Both the position numbers and the translations under genes were made by a program. This document shows, one piece after another, positions 1 to 12,126 of a DNA stretch of 64,000 nt. Every line of letters starts with the position of its first letter. Positions within the stretch are counted from its first letter, which is position 1. Source of the stretch: Liquidambar formosana (Eukaryota > Streptophyta > Magnoliopsida > Saxifragales > Altingiaceae); the NCBI GenBank assembly GCA_039720395.1, contig CM077822.1, positions 16,385,043 through 16,449,042 on the forward strand, in the 5' to 3' direction. The notes beneath the pieces are model-generated. The model saw only the letters and a list, made by a program, of their open reading frames with translations, ran no database searches and had not been told where the DNA came from.

Positions 1-2059
1 GGATTTTGTGGGTTGTCACATTTTTTTAATGCATATTTGGCGCAGATACGTTCAACATAGATGTCATACTGAACAGCTAATTAACGCAAAAACGTATTAA
101 GAAAAAAACATACCAATTTCACCAAAAACAAGCTTCATTTCTATTTGATCCCTGCACATAATTTGAAACACATTGGGGTATAAAATCCAACCAACAAAAT
201 AAAAATGGTTTACACAGGATATAATATACTCGTAGTTGTCTGGACGAATTTTCTATCATTACTAGGATCTTTCTGCAATCATTAAAATTAGAATCAATCT
301 ATACAAATATATTTTCACAAAAAATCCTAACATAACACAGGTCCAAAAGAAGTACTAACCCCATTCCACTATAGATGATAATGCTAGCATTAAGGATCAC
401 AAGCAGAAGCTGGTATTTGTATATTGAATTTTTTTTTTTTTTGGTCTTTGACCCAGTGTATCCCCAAAGCTGACAATCAAGGAACTAATCACTGTCACAA
501 CAGGTAGGCAACGGTAAATCGCTAGGCTAAGGATTTTTTCCAAAGTGTTGGGACTTGAACTCGGGATCTTTCACCTCCACTCGAGACAGCCACTTTGGAG
601 CCAAGTGCCCAACCACTAAACCAATCCACTGGGTTATTTGTATACTGAATTTTTAATCATTACTAAAGTGGCACAAAAATTTTGTGAGTTGGATGGAAAT
701 AGCTATCCATGGAATTGGACTGATGTCTAGATTATCAGCTCTAGCATCCCAAAATAAAGAGTTAAAAATCCATTACACACTTTAGATACACATCAGGAGA
801 GAGGCAGCACTGACCCAACTACCCCTTGCTAAGAAGGGAAGCAATTGGTGGAGCTAACATCAGGCAAACCAGAGCCTACAGGCATCATTAGCTCTGCAAA
901 TTGGCTTTATGATGCCATTTTCACCACTTTATCAAAATAGAACATTTGAGTTGGACTCTCCCAGAACAAGGAAGTACATCTTGCAAAGTTCCAATCCATG
1001 CTACTGCTTCCACCTATCTTGCACAAGACACTGAGAAAACAGAAATGGAATGACCTTTCTTCCCAAATGTCATCAAAGACATTTCGATTCCTTCCTTCCC
1101 AAATTTAACGATTAGTGGATTCAATAGAGTAATTTAAATTACAACTCGTTGAAAGATTGTATGGATTCCTAAAAGAGAAACAGAGCACATGGTCCAAGAT
1201 TATAAGGCATTAAGGCCCCAACATTGTATAAGAAATGGAGAAGAGTATGCGATTTTTTTCTTTCCCCTAAGCAACTAGTAGGGGAATTCAAAATGGAATG
1301 TAAGACAAGGAAAAATCTCAACAGTTAGAAATCTATTTGAGCATTAGGACCTAGTTCGTTTGTCACACAAACCTGAAGTTCTTCAAGGCTAGCAGTTGCA
1401 TGCAGACTTGTTTATCCACAGTTTAATAGGACTCTAGGAGTAAGGGAAATGTTAGAACCTATTGACTAACAAAGTAAAGCCCCCACCAGAATGCACCACC
1501 TGCATGAGCTTAGCTGCAGGGATTTTTACCTATACAAAGTGTGGAACACATTAAACAACCAGTATTTGCAACCTGACAGATAAGGAGAACAGAAAAGAGT
1601 TCCCCCTAAACTAAATTAAAGAAACAGACATATATAAGGAAAGGAAGACAACAGTAAAGAGTTGGAACACCTTGAACTTAAATAGAGACCACGAAAAAAT
1701 CTCTCCCTTTTTCAAGAAATTCAGAAATCTCGCATCATAACATTACTCAAAGACAGCTTTTATATTAGTATGTGGCTTACTAAGATGTTATCGTGTCAAC
1801 AGAGGATAGGTGAACTCATGGGAGTAGAATTGAAAGTGTCAATGAAATCGATATACATCCAGGAATCACAAAGCTAACACAAATGAAAGGGTTCAAATCA
1901 TCAAGTACATGTATTCAGGATATACCTTAAGTGTAAGTCTATGAAAACAAATCAGTTCAAGTTCCATGGTAGCAAAAATGGTAGGTTCTTATAATAGCAC
2001 TCTACTTGTGGTTTCTGCTATTGCCATCTATTACTAGAACCCTCAATAGGGATGAGATA
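1..2059. other. Gene-free left flank
   Basis: I see no coding region here. All frames are closed at short intervals and no plant family is recognisable. The stretch contains one SINE at 434-634. The rest is AT-rich unique-looking sequence that could be intron or intergenic DNA of a gene lying to the left, but no splice-bounded exon could be supported. Confidence 0.6.
434..634 (-). mobile_element. tRNA-derived SINE with 20-bp target-site duplication
   Basis: Read on the minus strand, the element starts near 634 with an A-box-like stretch (TGGTTTAGTGGTTGGGCA), has a B-box (GAGTTCAAGTCCC) about 60 bp further on, and ends in an A-run (the T-run at 431-442 on the plus strand). It is flanked by direct repeats at 414-433 and 635-654 that differ at one position of 20. 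Internal pol III boxes, an A tail and a long target duplication define a SINE mobilised by LINE machinery. The divergence is low enough for the duplication still to be obvious. Confidence 0.85.
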
Positions 2060-4141
2060 CAAGCACTTGTATCCGTCCTTGATATTTCTACTAACTGTTT
2101 CAATTCTTTGGTACCTAAATGGGTTTTTAGTCTTACTAGTCTCATTTGTCTTGATCTTGGCTTCTGTAACTTTTTTTGGTCCAATTCCAAGTGGTCTCCG
2201 GAACATGACCGACCTTACACATCTTTATCTATTCTATAATAATTTTAATTCTACTATACCGAATTGGCTCAACAGTTTCAGACAACTTGAGATCGTTGAC
2301 CTTGGCTCCAATAAATTGCAAGGTATAATCTGAAGTGCAGTTGGAAATTTGACATCTGTCACTGCACTCTACTTGTATAACAATCAACTTGAAGGGGCAA
2401 TTCCCAGATCCTTAGGAAATCTCTACAAATTGGAAGCAATTGCATTGTCAGGTAACGAATTCGTTGGAGATCTAGGTTGCAAAAGTTTCTGAATGCATTT
2501 TGAGAAATTTGGAATCCTTTCATTTAGCTGGGAGTTTCATATTTGTTTAGTTGACTGATCAAATTACAAAATTTGAAAATCTAACCCTACTTTCTCTTCT
2601 AGGTAATTCAATTTCCGGTCCCATCCCACAAAGTTTGTGGAACCTTTCAAAGTTGGAAAGACTTCATATTGACAATAATTTGTTGGAAGGGGTTGTGTCA
2701 GAACTTCACTTTGCCAATCTCACGAATCTGAAAAACTTGTACGCATCTAGAAATCAATTGGTCTTGAAAGCAAGTTCAAATTGGATTCCTCGTTTTCAAC
2801 TCGAATCTTTAGAACTAAGTTCTTGGCATTTGGGCCCACAATTCCCTTTGTGGCTCAAATCACAAAAGCATCTTGGGCGCCTCGACCTATCCTGCACTGT
2901 AATTTCAGATACCATTCCCACTTGATTTTGGAACCTATCTTCCCAGTACACCTTTTTGAATCTCTCTCATAACCAAATTCATGGTGAGATTCCATATATA
3001 CCCGGACTTGAAAATTCATATTCATTCGTTTACCTGAGTTCTAACCAATTCAAAGGTCTATTACCTCGTATCACTTTGAATATAGTTGAACTAGATCTTT
3101 CTGACAATTCATTTTCTGGAAATATTTTCCACTTCCTATGTGACAGAACAGATGAACCACATGAACTAGAAATTCTTCATTTTGGAGAGAATCATTTAGC
3201 GGGAGAAATTCCTGATCGTTGGATGAACTGACAATCATTGGAGGTCATAAATTTGGGAAACAATAACTTGATAGGGAATATTTCAAGCTCTATGCGATAT
3301 TTACATCGCCTCCAATCATTGCACTTGCGCAACAATAGCCCCTCTAGAGAGTTACCTCAACATCTATGGAATTTTACAGAATTAATTACTCTTGACCTTG
3401 GTGTCAATGAATTCATAGGAGGCATACCAATTTGAAAGCCACGTCGACAAAGAGAGATACAAATTGGCGCATTTCTTATTCCTCTTATGGTGATAATTTT
3501 TTGAAGAATGCAGTTATTATGACAAAAGGAAGAGAGCTTCAATATAACACAATCCTGTCTCTTGTGGCTAGTGTGGACCGTTCAAGCAACAACTTAACAG
3601 GGAAGTTCTAGAAGAACTAACAAGCCAATTGGGATTGATATCGTTGAATTTGTCAGGTAATCATTTGACTGGAAGGATACCAGAAAACATCGACAATATG
3701 ATGTTATTAGAATCTCTTGATTTCTCAAGAGACCAACTTTCAGGTGAAATTCCACCAAGCATGTCAAGTACAACATTTTTGAATTACTTAAATTTGTCTT
3801 ACAACAACTTGTTGGGAAAAATTCCACTGAGCACACAACTACAAAGCTTAAATGCTTCTAGTTTTGTTGGCAACTAACTTTGTGGACCTCCTCTCACAAA
3901 GAGTTGTAGTGCAAATGGGATGACACCTGATGCTGGAAATGAGGGAAATGAAGGTGGAGATGGGTTTAAAGTGGAGTGGTTTTATTTGAGCATGTTATTA
4001 GGATTTGTAGTGGGTTTTTGGGTTGTCTGTGGATCTTTACTGTTCAACAAATCATGGAGATGTGCCCATTTCTTGTTTTTAGATCAAGTGTGGTACAAGC
4101 TTGTGATTGTTTTAGTAAATTTTTTTAGATTTTTCGGGTGA
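2060..4141 (+). pseudogene. RLP-A: EIX2-like LRR receptor-like protein pseudogene, N-terminus missing
   Basis: This aligns by eye along its length to RLP-E from about 24615 to 26834. It keeps many plant LRRs (repeats of the L..L.L..N...G.IP type), the island region (GREIPDRWMN-like), the acidic linker (DAGNEGNEGGDGF) and the membrane span around WFYLSMLLGFVVGFWVV, followed by a short cytoplasmic tail. These are hallmarks of Cf/EIX-type RLPs, which are plasma-membrane pattern receptors without a kinase. Homology begins abruptly near 2060, so the signal peptide, LRRNT cap and first LRRs are absent. Lesions: in-frame stops at 2331-2333, 2923-2925, 3229-3231 and 3875-3877, a frameshift at about 2490, and a deletion of about 160 bp near 3430 relative to RLP-E. 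A frameshift also alters the last codons. It is certainly non-functional as a full RLP. Confidence 0.9.
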
Positions 4142-5576
4142 TGTAAAATATTGTGTTTATGCTCAACTTAGACAATAAGTAAATATATTGTATCCTCTCA
4201 ATGAATTTGAGCTCATAACAATATTTCGATCCCACTCTGTGTGTGAGGCATTTATACATGCATGTCATGATATATTAAGCTTCAGAATAGCCCAAACATT
4301 TTATGTTTTATTTATTCGTGTACAAATACAGCAATTAAAAGCTGGAACTAACAATTAAAAATATCAAAAGCACGTTTGATATTTTTAATTCAAGTCTAAT
4401 TTTTTGTTAATATTGAAAAATATTGCTGGTGATTATGGGTGATTCATAATCTTCATTTACGAACAATATTTAGCTATCGCTAATGAAAACAATTGAAATT
4501 AAATGATTCCTAACTATATAAGGTCCTCAAAAGCTTTTGTACAAATTAAAATGACTGATTTAATTTTTGCCATGTGCCCATATTTCATAATGAATTCATG
4601 TTTTATATCTTTTCCACTTCTATCTTTAGGATAAATTACATGACACTCTTCAAGATCATACTTTAAATAAAACCAGACAAAATTATCCCAAGCTATGTAG
4701 GGGGTTTGATCTATAACTTGGTCAGAATTTAATTTATAATTTAATGCATATGTTTTACCGTTTGATCTGGATGTTGATGTATATATCATTTTAATTATAT
4801 TTCTATAAGCCTAAAATACCGTGCCAGACAAGATTTTCTCAATGAAAACATTGGCCCCAATATCATATTTATCACATTGAGTTTAATTCTATAATCAAAT
4901 ATGATCTTCTTCTTCTTCTTCTTCTTCTTCTTTTCACTAACAAATATAACATAATCTTATCACTTAAGCACCCACACAAAAGAGGTGAAATCATAATTTT
5001 TCTCCCACACTTCCCTTAAAATGAAAAAATGTGCCATCTATAGTCCTACCAACATGTCATCATCAATCATCACAGATTCTCCCACCAAAATTATTCACAT
5101 CTAACTTAGTCTTTTGCCCAAAAAAACAAAAAAACTTCTAGTCAGGTGGGTCCCACCTAGTTCTGAACATGTGGCCCATAATTGAACCCAAAAAAAGAAA
5201 AAAAAAGAAAAAACATGTGGCCCGTAAAGAGGTCTCTATGACCGTATGAGTAACCATACTATAATAGATACTCCCCCGTAGGGTAAAAGGTGGGAAAAAA
5301 AAACACAATAATTACGTGAACATCACCTCATACAAGACAATAAAGTCTTTGGCAATGCTGAATAATTAGGCCATGGGGTGGTGAAAATGGCACGCAGGCA
5401 AAAAATTTCCTTCGCTGCTCAACTCCCACATGGCAATCAATTCAAAAATCAGACGGGAGATCTCCATCGGACGGTCCAAAATTCTTGGAATAAAATACAC
5501 ACGTAAGCATATAGATATAAAGGTTGATATCATCGTGTGCTGAAGGAGAAGAAAGAAGATAGGAAAAGAGAGAAAA
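4142..5576. other. 3' flank of RLP-A and cytochrome b561 5' flank
   Basis: From 4142 to about 4725 the sequence matches the 3' flank of RLP-E (26835 to about 27425), so the duplication that made RLP-A and RLP-E included about 0.6 kb of downstream DNA. Homology then stops. The rest runs into the likely promoter of the cytochrome b561 exon. I see a possible TATA-like stretch (ATATAAAG) near 5515, about 60 bp upstream of the ATG. No other gene is visible. Confidence 0.6.
4905..4934. repeat. (CTT)n microsatellite
   Basis: About nine consecutive CTT units lie in the intergenic DNA downstream of RLP-A. They are probably length-variable. Confidence 0.9.
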
Positions 5577-5762
5577 ATGGCGATAGGGGTGAAGGCAGGG
5601 CTATTCACGTTCGTGGTGCACGCGCTGGCGATCGCGGGTGCGGTTATGGTGCTGGTGTGGTGCATACACTTCAGGGGTGGTCTAGCCTGGGATGCCACCA
5701 ACAAGAGCCTCATCATTTTTTATTTATTTATTTGGCTAATAAGCAAGAGCCTCATCTTTAAT
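5577..5762 (+). pseudogene. Orphan first exon of a transmembrane ascorbate ferrireductase (cytochrome b561 family)
   Basis: The reading frame starting at 5577 (MAIGVKAGLFTFVVHALAIA) continues through a hydrophobic helix to an RGGLAWDATNKSLI motif. That is the amino end of plant tonoplast cytochrome b561 proteins, which pass electrons from cytosolic ascorbate across a membrane. The exon ends in TTTAAT followed by GTAAG, a good donor at the family's usual exon-1 boundary (..LIFN). No further exons follow: RLP-B sequence begins within about 70 bp, so helices 2-6 and most of the haem-binding histidines are missing. A 42-bp in-frame insertion adds 14 residues near the end. It is a truncated fragment, probably with its own promoter, and not a working enzyme. 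Confidence 0.8.
5715..5744 (-). mobile_element. 30-bp A-tail retroposon remnant with 12-bp target duplication
   Basis: The cytochrome b561 exon contains a 30-bp T-rich insert flanked by perfect 12-bp direct repeats (AAGAGCCTCATC at 5703-5714 and 5745-5756). On the minus strand this reads as a very short 5' segment followed by an A-rich tail. That is the signature of a severely 5'-truncated LINE or SINE insertion. Insert plus repeat is 42 bp, so the reading frame is preserved. Confidence 0.6.
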
Positions 5763-5831
5763 GTAAGCTCGCTCTCTCTCTCTCTATAAGTATATATAAA
5801 ATGACTTTCAAGATGAAGAAAGTTGGTTTCT

Positions 5832-7293
5832 TAAATGTAAGTTCTTGGCATTTGGGCACACAATTCTCTCTGTGGCTCAAATCACATAAGCATTTTGGGA
5901 CCTTGACCTATCTTGCACTGAAATTTCGGACACAATTCTCACTTGATTTTGGAGCTTATCTTCCTTATAATTTTTTATAAATCTCTCCCGTAACCAAATT
6001 TATGGTGAGATTCCATATATACCTAGACTAGCTTGAAAGTCATTTTTCATTCGTTTACTTGAGTTCCAACCAATTCAAGGGTCTATTACCTCATATCTCT
6101 TTGAATATAACTAAATTAGATCTTTCCAACAATTCATTTTTTGGAAATATTTCCTTCTTCCTATGTGACAAAATAGATAAACCACGTGAACTGGAAATTC
6201 TTAATCTTGGAGAAAATCGTTTATCAAGAGAAATTCCTGATTATAAGATGAACTGACAATCGTTGAAGGTCATAAATTTGGGAAACAATAAATTAATAGA
6301 GAGTATTCACAGCTCTATGTTGTATTTACATCACCTCCAATCACTACACTTGCGCAACAATAGTCTCTCACGAGAAATACCTTTGTCTCTACAAAATTGT
6401 ACAAGACTCTTTGCTCTTGACCTTGGTGGGAATAAACTCGGTGGAAGCTAGCATACCAACATGGATGGGGACAAGTCTTTCAAATCTAAATGTCTTAAGT
6501 CTTCACTTGAATAATTTTATTGGAGAAATTCCTCCTCAACTTTGTCAGCTCTCTTCCCTTCAAATCATGGACCTTGCAAAGAATAATTTATCAGAAACAA
6601 TACCCTCATGTATTAACCACTTGAAAGCCATGGCGACAAAAAGAAGTTCAAGTTGGCATATTTATTATTCATCTCTTACTATTAATCAGTTTTTAGAGAA
6701 CGCATATGTAGTGACAAAAGGAAGGGAGTTTCAATATGACACCATCCTAACACTTATGGCTAGCCTGGACCTTTCAAGCAACAACCTCTTGGGACTATTA
6801 TCATTAAATTTGTCAAACAATCATTTGACATAAAGGATACCAAAGAGGATTGGCAATATGGAACTATTGGAATCTCTTGATTTATCAAGAAACCAACTTT
6901 CTGATGAAATTCCACCAAGCATGTCATGTATGAGTTTTTTAAGTTACTTGGATTCGTCTTACAATAACTTGTCGGAAAAAATTCCATTGGGCACCCAACT
7001 CCAGAGCTTGAATGCTTCTAGCTTTGTTGGCAACCAACTTTGTGGACCTCCACTCATAGAGAAGTGTAGTGCAGATGTGATAACATGCACCAGATGTTGG
7101 AAATGGAGGAAATGAAGGTGAAGATGGGTTTAAAGTGGAGTGGTTTAATTTGAGCATGTTGCTAGGATTTGTAGTGGGCTTTTGGGTTATCTGTGGACCT
7201 TTGCTGTTCAACAGATCATGGAGATTTGCCTATTTCTTGTTTTTAGATCGAGTGTGGTACAAGCTTTATGATAGTTTTAGTAAATTTTATTAG
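5832..7293 (+). pseudogene. RLP-B: EIX2-like LRR receptor-like protein pseudogene, C-terminal half
   Basis: Homologous to RLP-E from about 25360 to the end. Visible parts are the LRRs before and after the island, the C-terminal cap (NQLCGPPLIEKCS), the linker, the membrane span (WFNLSMLLGFVVGFWVI) and the tail ending at TAG 7291-7293. Lesions include TGA at 5944-5946 (shared with RLP-A), TGA at 6254-6256 (shared with RLP-A and RLP-E), a small insertion with stop at 6449-6451, loss of about 30 bp near 6785, TAA at 6831-6833, and a frameshift with stop at 7113-7115. It begins within 70 bp of the cytochrome b561 exon, marking a rearrangement break. More decayed than RLP-A. Confidence 0.88.
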
Positions 7294-8065
7294 ATTTTTA
7301 AGGTGATGCAAAATATTGTGTTTATGGTAACTTACACAATAAGAAAATGGATCTCTTCTTTTGGAAAGTGATGTCGATGCTTATAACAGTTTTTTGGGTG
7401 TGGGTGGGGGTGGTGTTAATGAATTATACAATTATTTCAATGACACTTTATTCAGTTGTAGGAAAGAGGGGTAAAAAGCAAAATTCAAAAGCCAAAAAGG
7501 AAGAAAGAAAAAACAAAACCAAACAAAATAGTCCTAGGCTATTTAGGTCTACAACTCTACTGTTGGAATTTCTTAGTACATTTTTCTTTCAATCATATGA
7601 GTGACAATGTCACCAGAACCAATTAATCATATTATCAATTAAAATTATTGATCTCTTTTTGTTTTTCATGCCCACTAAAGTTACTTAAAGGCAACATAAT
7701 TCTTTTGATAAATAAAGCGAAAAAATTTGTATAGCACTTTAACAGAGGTGCAAATGCCGATATATAAAATAAAAGAGCTTGTCATTTCATTAATTGAATT
7801 TTGATTAAGAGGAGTGTCATGCTAGATCAGGTGTTAAGAAAAAATTTTGAAATTTGGAAATTTTAAACTGCAATCACAAACCCAGAGCTATAAGATCCTA
7901 AATTTTCCTTTCCTTTTTCCATGAACTTCTTGGCAACCAAACAGGGCACTTGTGTTAGTATTTTTTATTTATTTATTTAGTAATATGTGTTTATAAATTA
8001 CAAGCACAATGCACTTACTTGAAAATCTTACACGTTTGATCAAAAAAAAAAAAAAAAAAATCTTA

Positions 8066-8342
8066 CACGTGCTCAAGCCCAATAAGCTTGAGCACATTGT
8101 CATGAGTCATGACTAGAAGCTGAAGGCGGTTCTAGGCCCATCTGGCCCAACTTGCCTAGCACGGCAGCACACCTGCTTTTGGTTTGAATCGGCCTGGGTA
8201 GGCATATCAGCCCAGACCAGGATAGAACCGGGCTGATAAGTTTAATTACTTACTAGTAACATTTTTTATTTACCTTTTTTTTTTGTCAAATACAGTATCT
8301 AGGCATGTGGGATATGCGGAATATTTGTTAATCTAGGCTTTG
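8066..8342. repeat. Interspersed repeat block, copy 1
   Basis: It begins with a short palindrome centred on CCCAATAAGCTTGAGCAC and continues through CATTGTCATGAGTCATGA to a GGGCTGATAAGTTTAAT segment. The palindrome recurs at about 14268-14290 and the remainder at 15149-15345. At the second locus the two parts are separated by about 860 bp, so copy 1 shows the uninterrupted arrangement. Confidence 0.75.
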
Positions 8343-8416
8343 AAAAATTTGATGTGTGTATTTGTGTAGAGTGTAGACATATTTCTTACTAGTAACATTG
8401 ATTTTTTATTGAGTGA

Positions 8417-8814
8417 GGCTATTGTCCACCACATAAAGTACTCAAAGCCCCCCATTAGTTTACACTTTTTGAGGTTTTATGAAAAATATGAAAGGTTTTT
8501 ATGAAAGTCATAACATTGTTCACTAGAAAACATCATTCTGAACAACTTTGAAGAAGAAATTTTTTCCAAAACCTATCATTTAAGCAGACTTTTTGGCCAT
8601 TTACAATCTCTATTTCATTTTCCATGAAAAATTGCCAAAAAGTCTACTTAAATGATAAATTTTGGAAAAACTCTCTTCTACAAAGTTGTCTGGAATGATG
8701 TTTTCTAGTAGACTATGTGATTAGTTTTCATAAATTTTTTTTATATTTTTCATAAAACCTTAAAAATGTAAATTAAATGGGGGGCTTAGAGTATTTTATG
8801 TGGTGGCAATAGCC
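8417..8814. mobile_element. Fold-back MITE, about 400 bp
   Basis: The ends are inverted repeats (GGCTATTGTCCACCACATAA against GGCTATTGCCACCACATAAA on the other strand). The complementarity continues inward almost to the centre, including an AAAAGTCTACTTAAATGAT-type segment. The same interior recurs in the elements at 47535-47933 and 60445-60812. No reading frame is present. No convincing target duplication is visible for this copy. Confidence 0.75.
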
Positions 8815-10159
8815 TGGCCCTTTTTTATTTTGACTTTATTTTTTTGGCCAATGGGAATATTCAATCTTGTGGGATATTTGAGATATCAATATTTTTCGAA
8901 GAGTTTGAACCCAAGATCTCTCACTTAATAAGTTTAATTTCATTTTAATTGAGAAAATATAATTAGTGACGATGGAAAATTGGTAGTTGTCATTAATCCA
9001 ATTATGGGATGTTCAAATCAACGAAGATTTGTAGGCGACATTGAAAGGATTGAGAATATCCATCAATCAGGAAGGTTTCAATTCTACTTAATTAAATAAT
9101 GATAAAATCAAATTGATCTGATCAATTGCGCTAATTACCTAGGCAGTAATGCCTTACAATTCAAAGGTATGTGGAGTCTCTCACTTGAACTCTATGATTT
9201 CTAAATTGGGTGTCAAAAAGTCTCAACAACCCATTGCTTCCCCTCTTTTTCAATTGAGGCCAACATGCAAGAAACTCGAACAAGGCCAATTTTTTCCAAC
9301 GCCTAGACTCGTAGCATCGGTTGAAAATTTGCCCGCAGTAGTCCTCCGAAAGGTTTTGGACTCATTTTTCCATTTCTAAAAAGGGTGACTTTAGGCCGTT
9401 CTTCCCGTGTGGGACAGTTGAGACGAAAAAGGGATATCGAAGGACAGTGAGGCGAAACTGCCCCGAAATTAACAATGGGAAGACATCCTCCCTCCTATCC
9501 TAACCATTACCAATTCAAGTTGGGTGCATGTGAACCAATATCTTTGAAACCCCTTTTTTGTGTGTGTGTGTGTACGATATCATGTGGGAGACTCTAAGTT
9601 AAGAGGATTAGTCCAAACTTGAAGTTTAGGTCCCCATTTAATTTGTTTGATTGCTGAGGATATTGGGAGACTCAAGGATTTGTGGAAACTTGGAGTTTAT
9701 GTCCCCATTTGTTTTGACTTCTGAGGATGTTGGGTATGATAATAGACAATTTGATGCTGATTTGAGTGGAAACCACATGATATTAATGTAAAATGGGGCT
9801 AACCACCACAAGGATACAGATATGCTCTATAACTTTCTATGCCTTTTATCTTCTTCCCACATCTCCTCAATTGGGAAATCATGTACGCATGTTGCTATTA
9901 AGTAAGGAAAATGCTACTTAGCCTCATATTTTGTCCTATAAATCTTGCCTTACTAAGAGAATAAGATTTAAAGTTGTGAAATCTACTAATATGGTTAAAC
10001 TCTAAAAATTGAAACAAAACTAAATCCATAAAGCAAAATATAAGACTAACTAGCATTTCCCAATTGTACCAGGATCCTCTGCCATGTTCTTGTCATACTC
10101 CACGTCACAAAACCACCCATCTAACAGATCAAATCATGTTTTAATTTGTATTACTGGGT

Positions 10160-11096
10160 GAACCTTAAAAACGGTGTCGTTTGAATTTATTTTTTTCTGC
10201 CCTTTTTTTATTTTTTTGTTTTTTCCCGGCCACCAGATGTCCCAAAATCTCTCTCTGTGTAAAACCCCCAATGGGAACCGTCTTTCTCTCCACAATCGGT
10301 ACTATCACTACAAGAACAAGAAGTATACAACTCCACATTCACCAGCCGCACCACCAAATCCGGCGTTGAGACCCATCTTTCCCCACCGTCAATAGGTCCA
10401 TGTGGAGCTCGAGGATGGTGATCGTGGTGGATGTTGCAGTTTTGAAAATGGGAGAGATCAAATCTATTTCAGATCTGAATGATTTGGGGTGGACATGGGT
10501 CTTAGGTTTCATGGATTTTGAGTTGTTCATCGAGAAGACAACCAATACCCCTTCTCTTTATATCTCACCCTCTTCATCTCTCATTTGCTTCCTTTTTCTT
10601 TCTTTCTTCTTCTTTCGTTTTTTTTTTTTTCCTCTCTCTATTGTTTGTTTTTTTCTTTGTTTTCTCTTAGATGGCTAGGGAAATGCGAGGGTGAAAACCA
10701 TCGTTATCGATATTACTGTTAAAAGGTGAAGGTGGAAGTAAATAAACTAATGTCATGTTTGTTTGGTTGGAATGGAATGGATAGAATGGAATTCCATTCC
10801 CATTCATTCTAAACAACATGTTTAAATAAAATAATTAAATAAGAATGGAATTAAACAGTATTAGTGAATTATAATGATATTCATTTCTCAATGTTTATCT
10901 CAATCTCATTTCATTCCAGATTATTTTGAATATGGAATCAGATTCTATTCCCACTCATTCCATTCCAACCAAACAAACATGGGCTAAGATGTTGCCGCCG
11001 TGGGTGGCCGGAAATGATGGCCGGACTGGTTTGTTTCTGTTTTCTAACAGAAGTGAAATTCACTGTCCTAAAATAAAATGACATCGTTTTAAGGTT
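10160..11096. mobile_element. Candidate non-autonomous DNA transposon, about 0.94 kb
   Basis: Near-identical inverted ends of about 22 bp (GAACCTTAAAAACGGTGTCG at the left; GAACCTTAAAACGATGTCAT read inward from the right) bracket 937 bp. The interior contains a relatively GC-rich segment at 10240-10540 that could be captured genic DNA, a T-rich tract, and a nested Tourist-like MITE. No target duplication could be settled, so the class is uncertain. Confidence 0.45.
10751..10983. mobile_element. Tourist-like (PIF/Harbinger) MITE
   Basis: There are perfect 26-bp inverted repeats at 10754-10779 and 10956-10981 (CATGTTTGTTTGGTTGGAAT and onward). Flanking TAA trinucleotides at 10748-10750 and 10985-10987 fit the 3-bp target duplication of PIF/Harbinger elements. 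The element is about 233 bp, non-coding, and nested in the 10160-11096 element. Confidence 0.7.
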
Positions 11097-11197
11097 CTTT
11101 CGCGTGAGAAAAAAAAAATTTACAAGGGGATTTCATCCATTGGATGGATGATTTCACCACATGGGCAAAAACTTCCCTGTAACTATGATTTGGCTAG

Positions 11198-11300
11198 GTG
11201 GTATCACCAGCCAATCACATGCAAGTAAAGTGGGAAAATGAGACCTATAAGTACACTGATTTTTCCACTCTGCTTGATTGTGATTGGCTGGTGATACCAC
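11198..11300. repeat. Short perfect-ended palindromic element
   Basis: A 21-bp sequence (GTGGTATCACCAGCCAATCA plus C) at 11198-11218 recurs as its exact reverse complement at 11280-11300. The related flank at 19375-19510 carries a different palindrome in the corresponding place. It is probably a small MITE. Confidence 0.6.
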
Positions 11301-11931
11301 TTGGTCATATCACAGTTACATGGAAGTTCTGCTCTGCCACATGTGCCTTTCGCCAAAACTTATGGCACTTTGCCATAGCATGACAGAGGATCCTGTCCCT
11401 TCCCACACAGTAGCATGGGAATGCCATGCCTTCGTCAGCCACACAGCATTTAATGCGTCGTGGTGAAGCCGGTAAAGAAAATAATTGAGTTTATAAAAGT
11501 CTTTCTCACATCGATTTGAATTTTACTCTCGTAAATAATGGCAGCAACCATTCTTGGAATTATTTTCTTTTCTTTCCCTTTTTTTTTTAATTTCTTTTTA
11601 ACGAAAATTTTATTTGGATAAAGCAGGTTCATAAAAAATCCTACATTTTATATGGATTAGACAAGTTCAAAACTTATGAGAATTATAAAACTTTATATGA
11701 GTGATCTCAAAAAGTTTAACAAGAGTCAAACTTAAGACCTCTATTTCATAACGTAACGTCCTTTACTAAAGAAGCTGTCCCTTGGGGTTTACTTTTCACT
11801 TATACACAACATTATTAATTTATGATGAGATTTGTTTTTCTTTGTAACATATAGCAAAAGACTAAAGACATTTTTAAATTTCAGTCTTTCAATCATTTTC
11901 CTACATTAGAGGATTTCCACAATTAGTAGTA

Positions 11932-11932
11932 G

Positions 11933-11970
<38 letters not shown>
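11932..11970. repeat. (GTT)n microsatellite
   Basis: Thirteen consecutive GTT units lie in the flank upstream of RLP-C. Confidence 0.95.
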
Positions 11971-11971
<1 letters not shown>

Positions 11972-12126
11972 TATTTATTTATTTATTTTTTTTGTCAATC
12001 AATAGAATTTACTTACACCCCTAACTTGATAACTCCCAATATCAATAAATAGGTATTAATGTTTTTTTATAAACTTAAACTCAAAATCACTCAATCAATA
12101 AGTAAAAAAAATGTCATTAACCTATC

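Larger units (their letters stand above)
7294..10159. other. Gene-free stretch with repeats
   Basis: No gene is recognisable. It contains a 278-bp block shared with 14-15 kb, a fold-back MITE at 8417-8814, and, at 9460-9760, pieces of RLP-type 5' flank that recur near 13150, 19135 and 28125. The short open frames at 7347 and 9149 have low-complexity composition and no domain. Confidence 0.6.

Noticed and set aside
8860..8935. Possible further SINE around a GAGTTTGAACCCAAGATC segment; similar hints near 11710 and 62100
   Set aside because: No paired target duplication or A-box could be seen.
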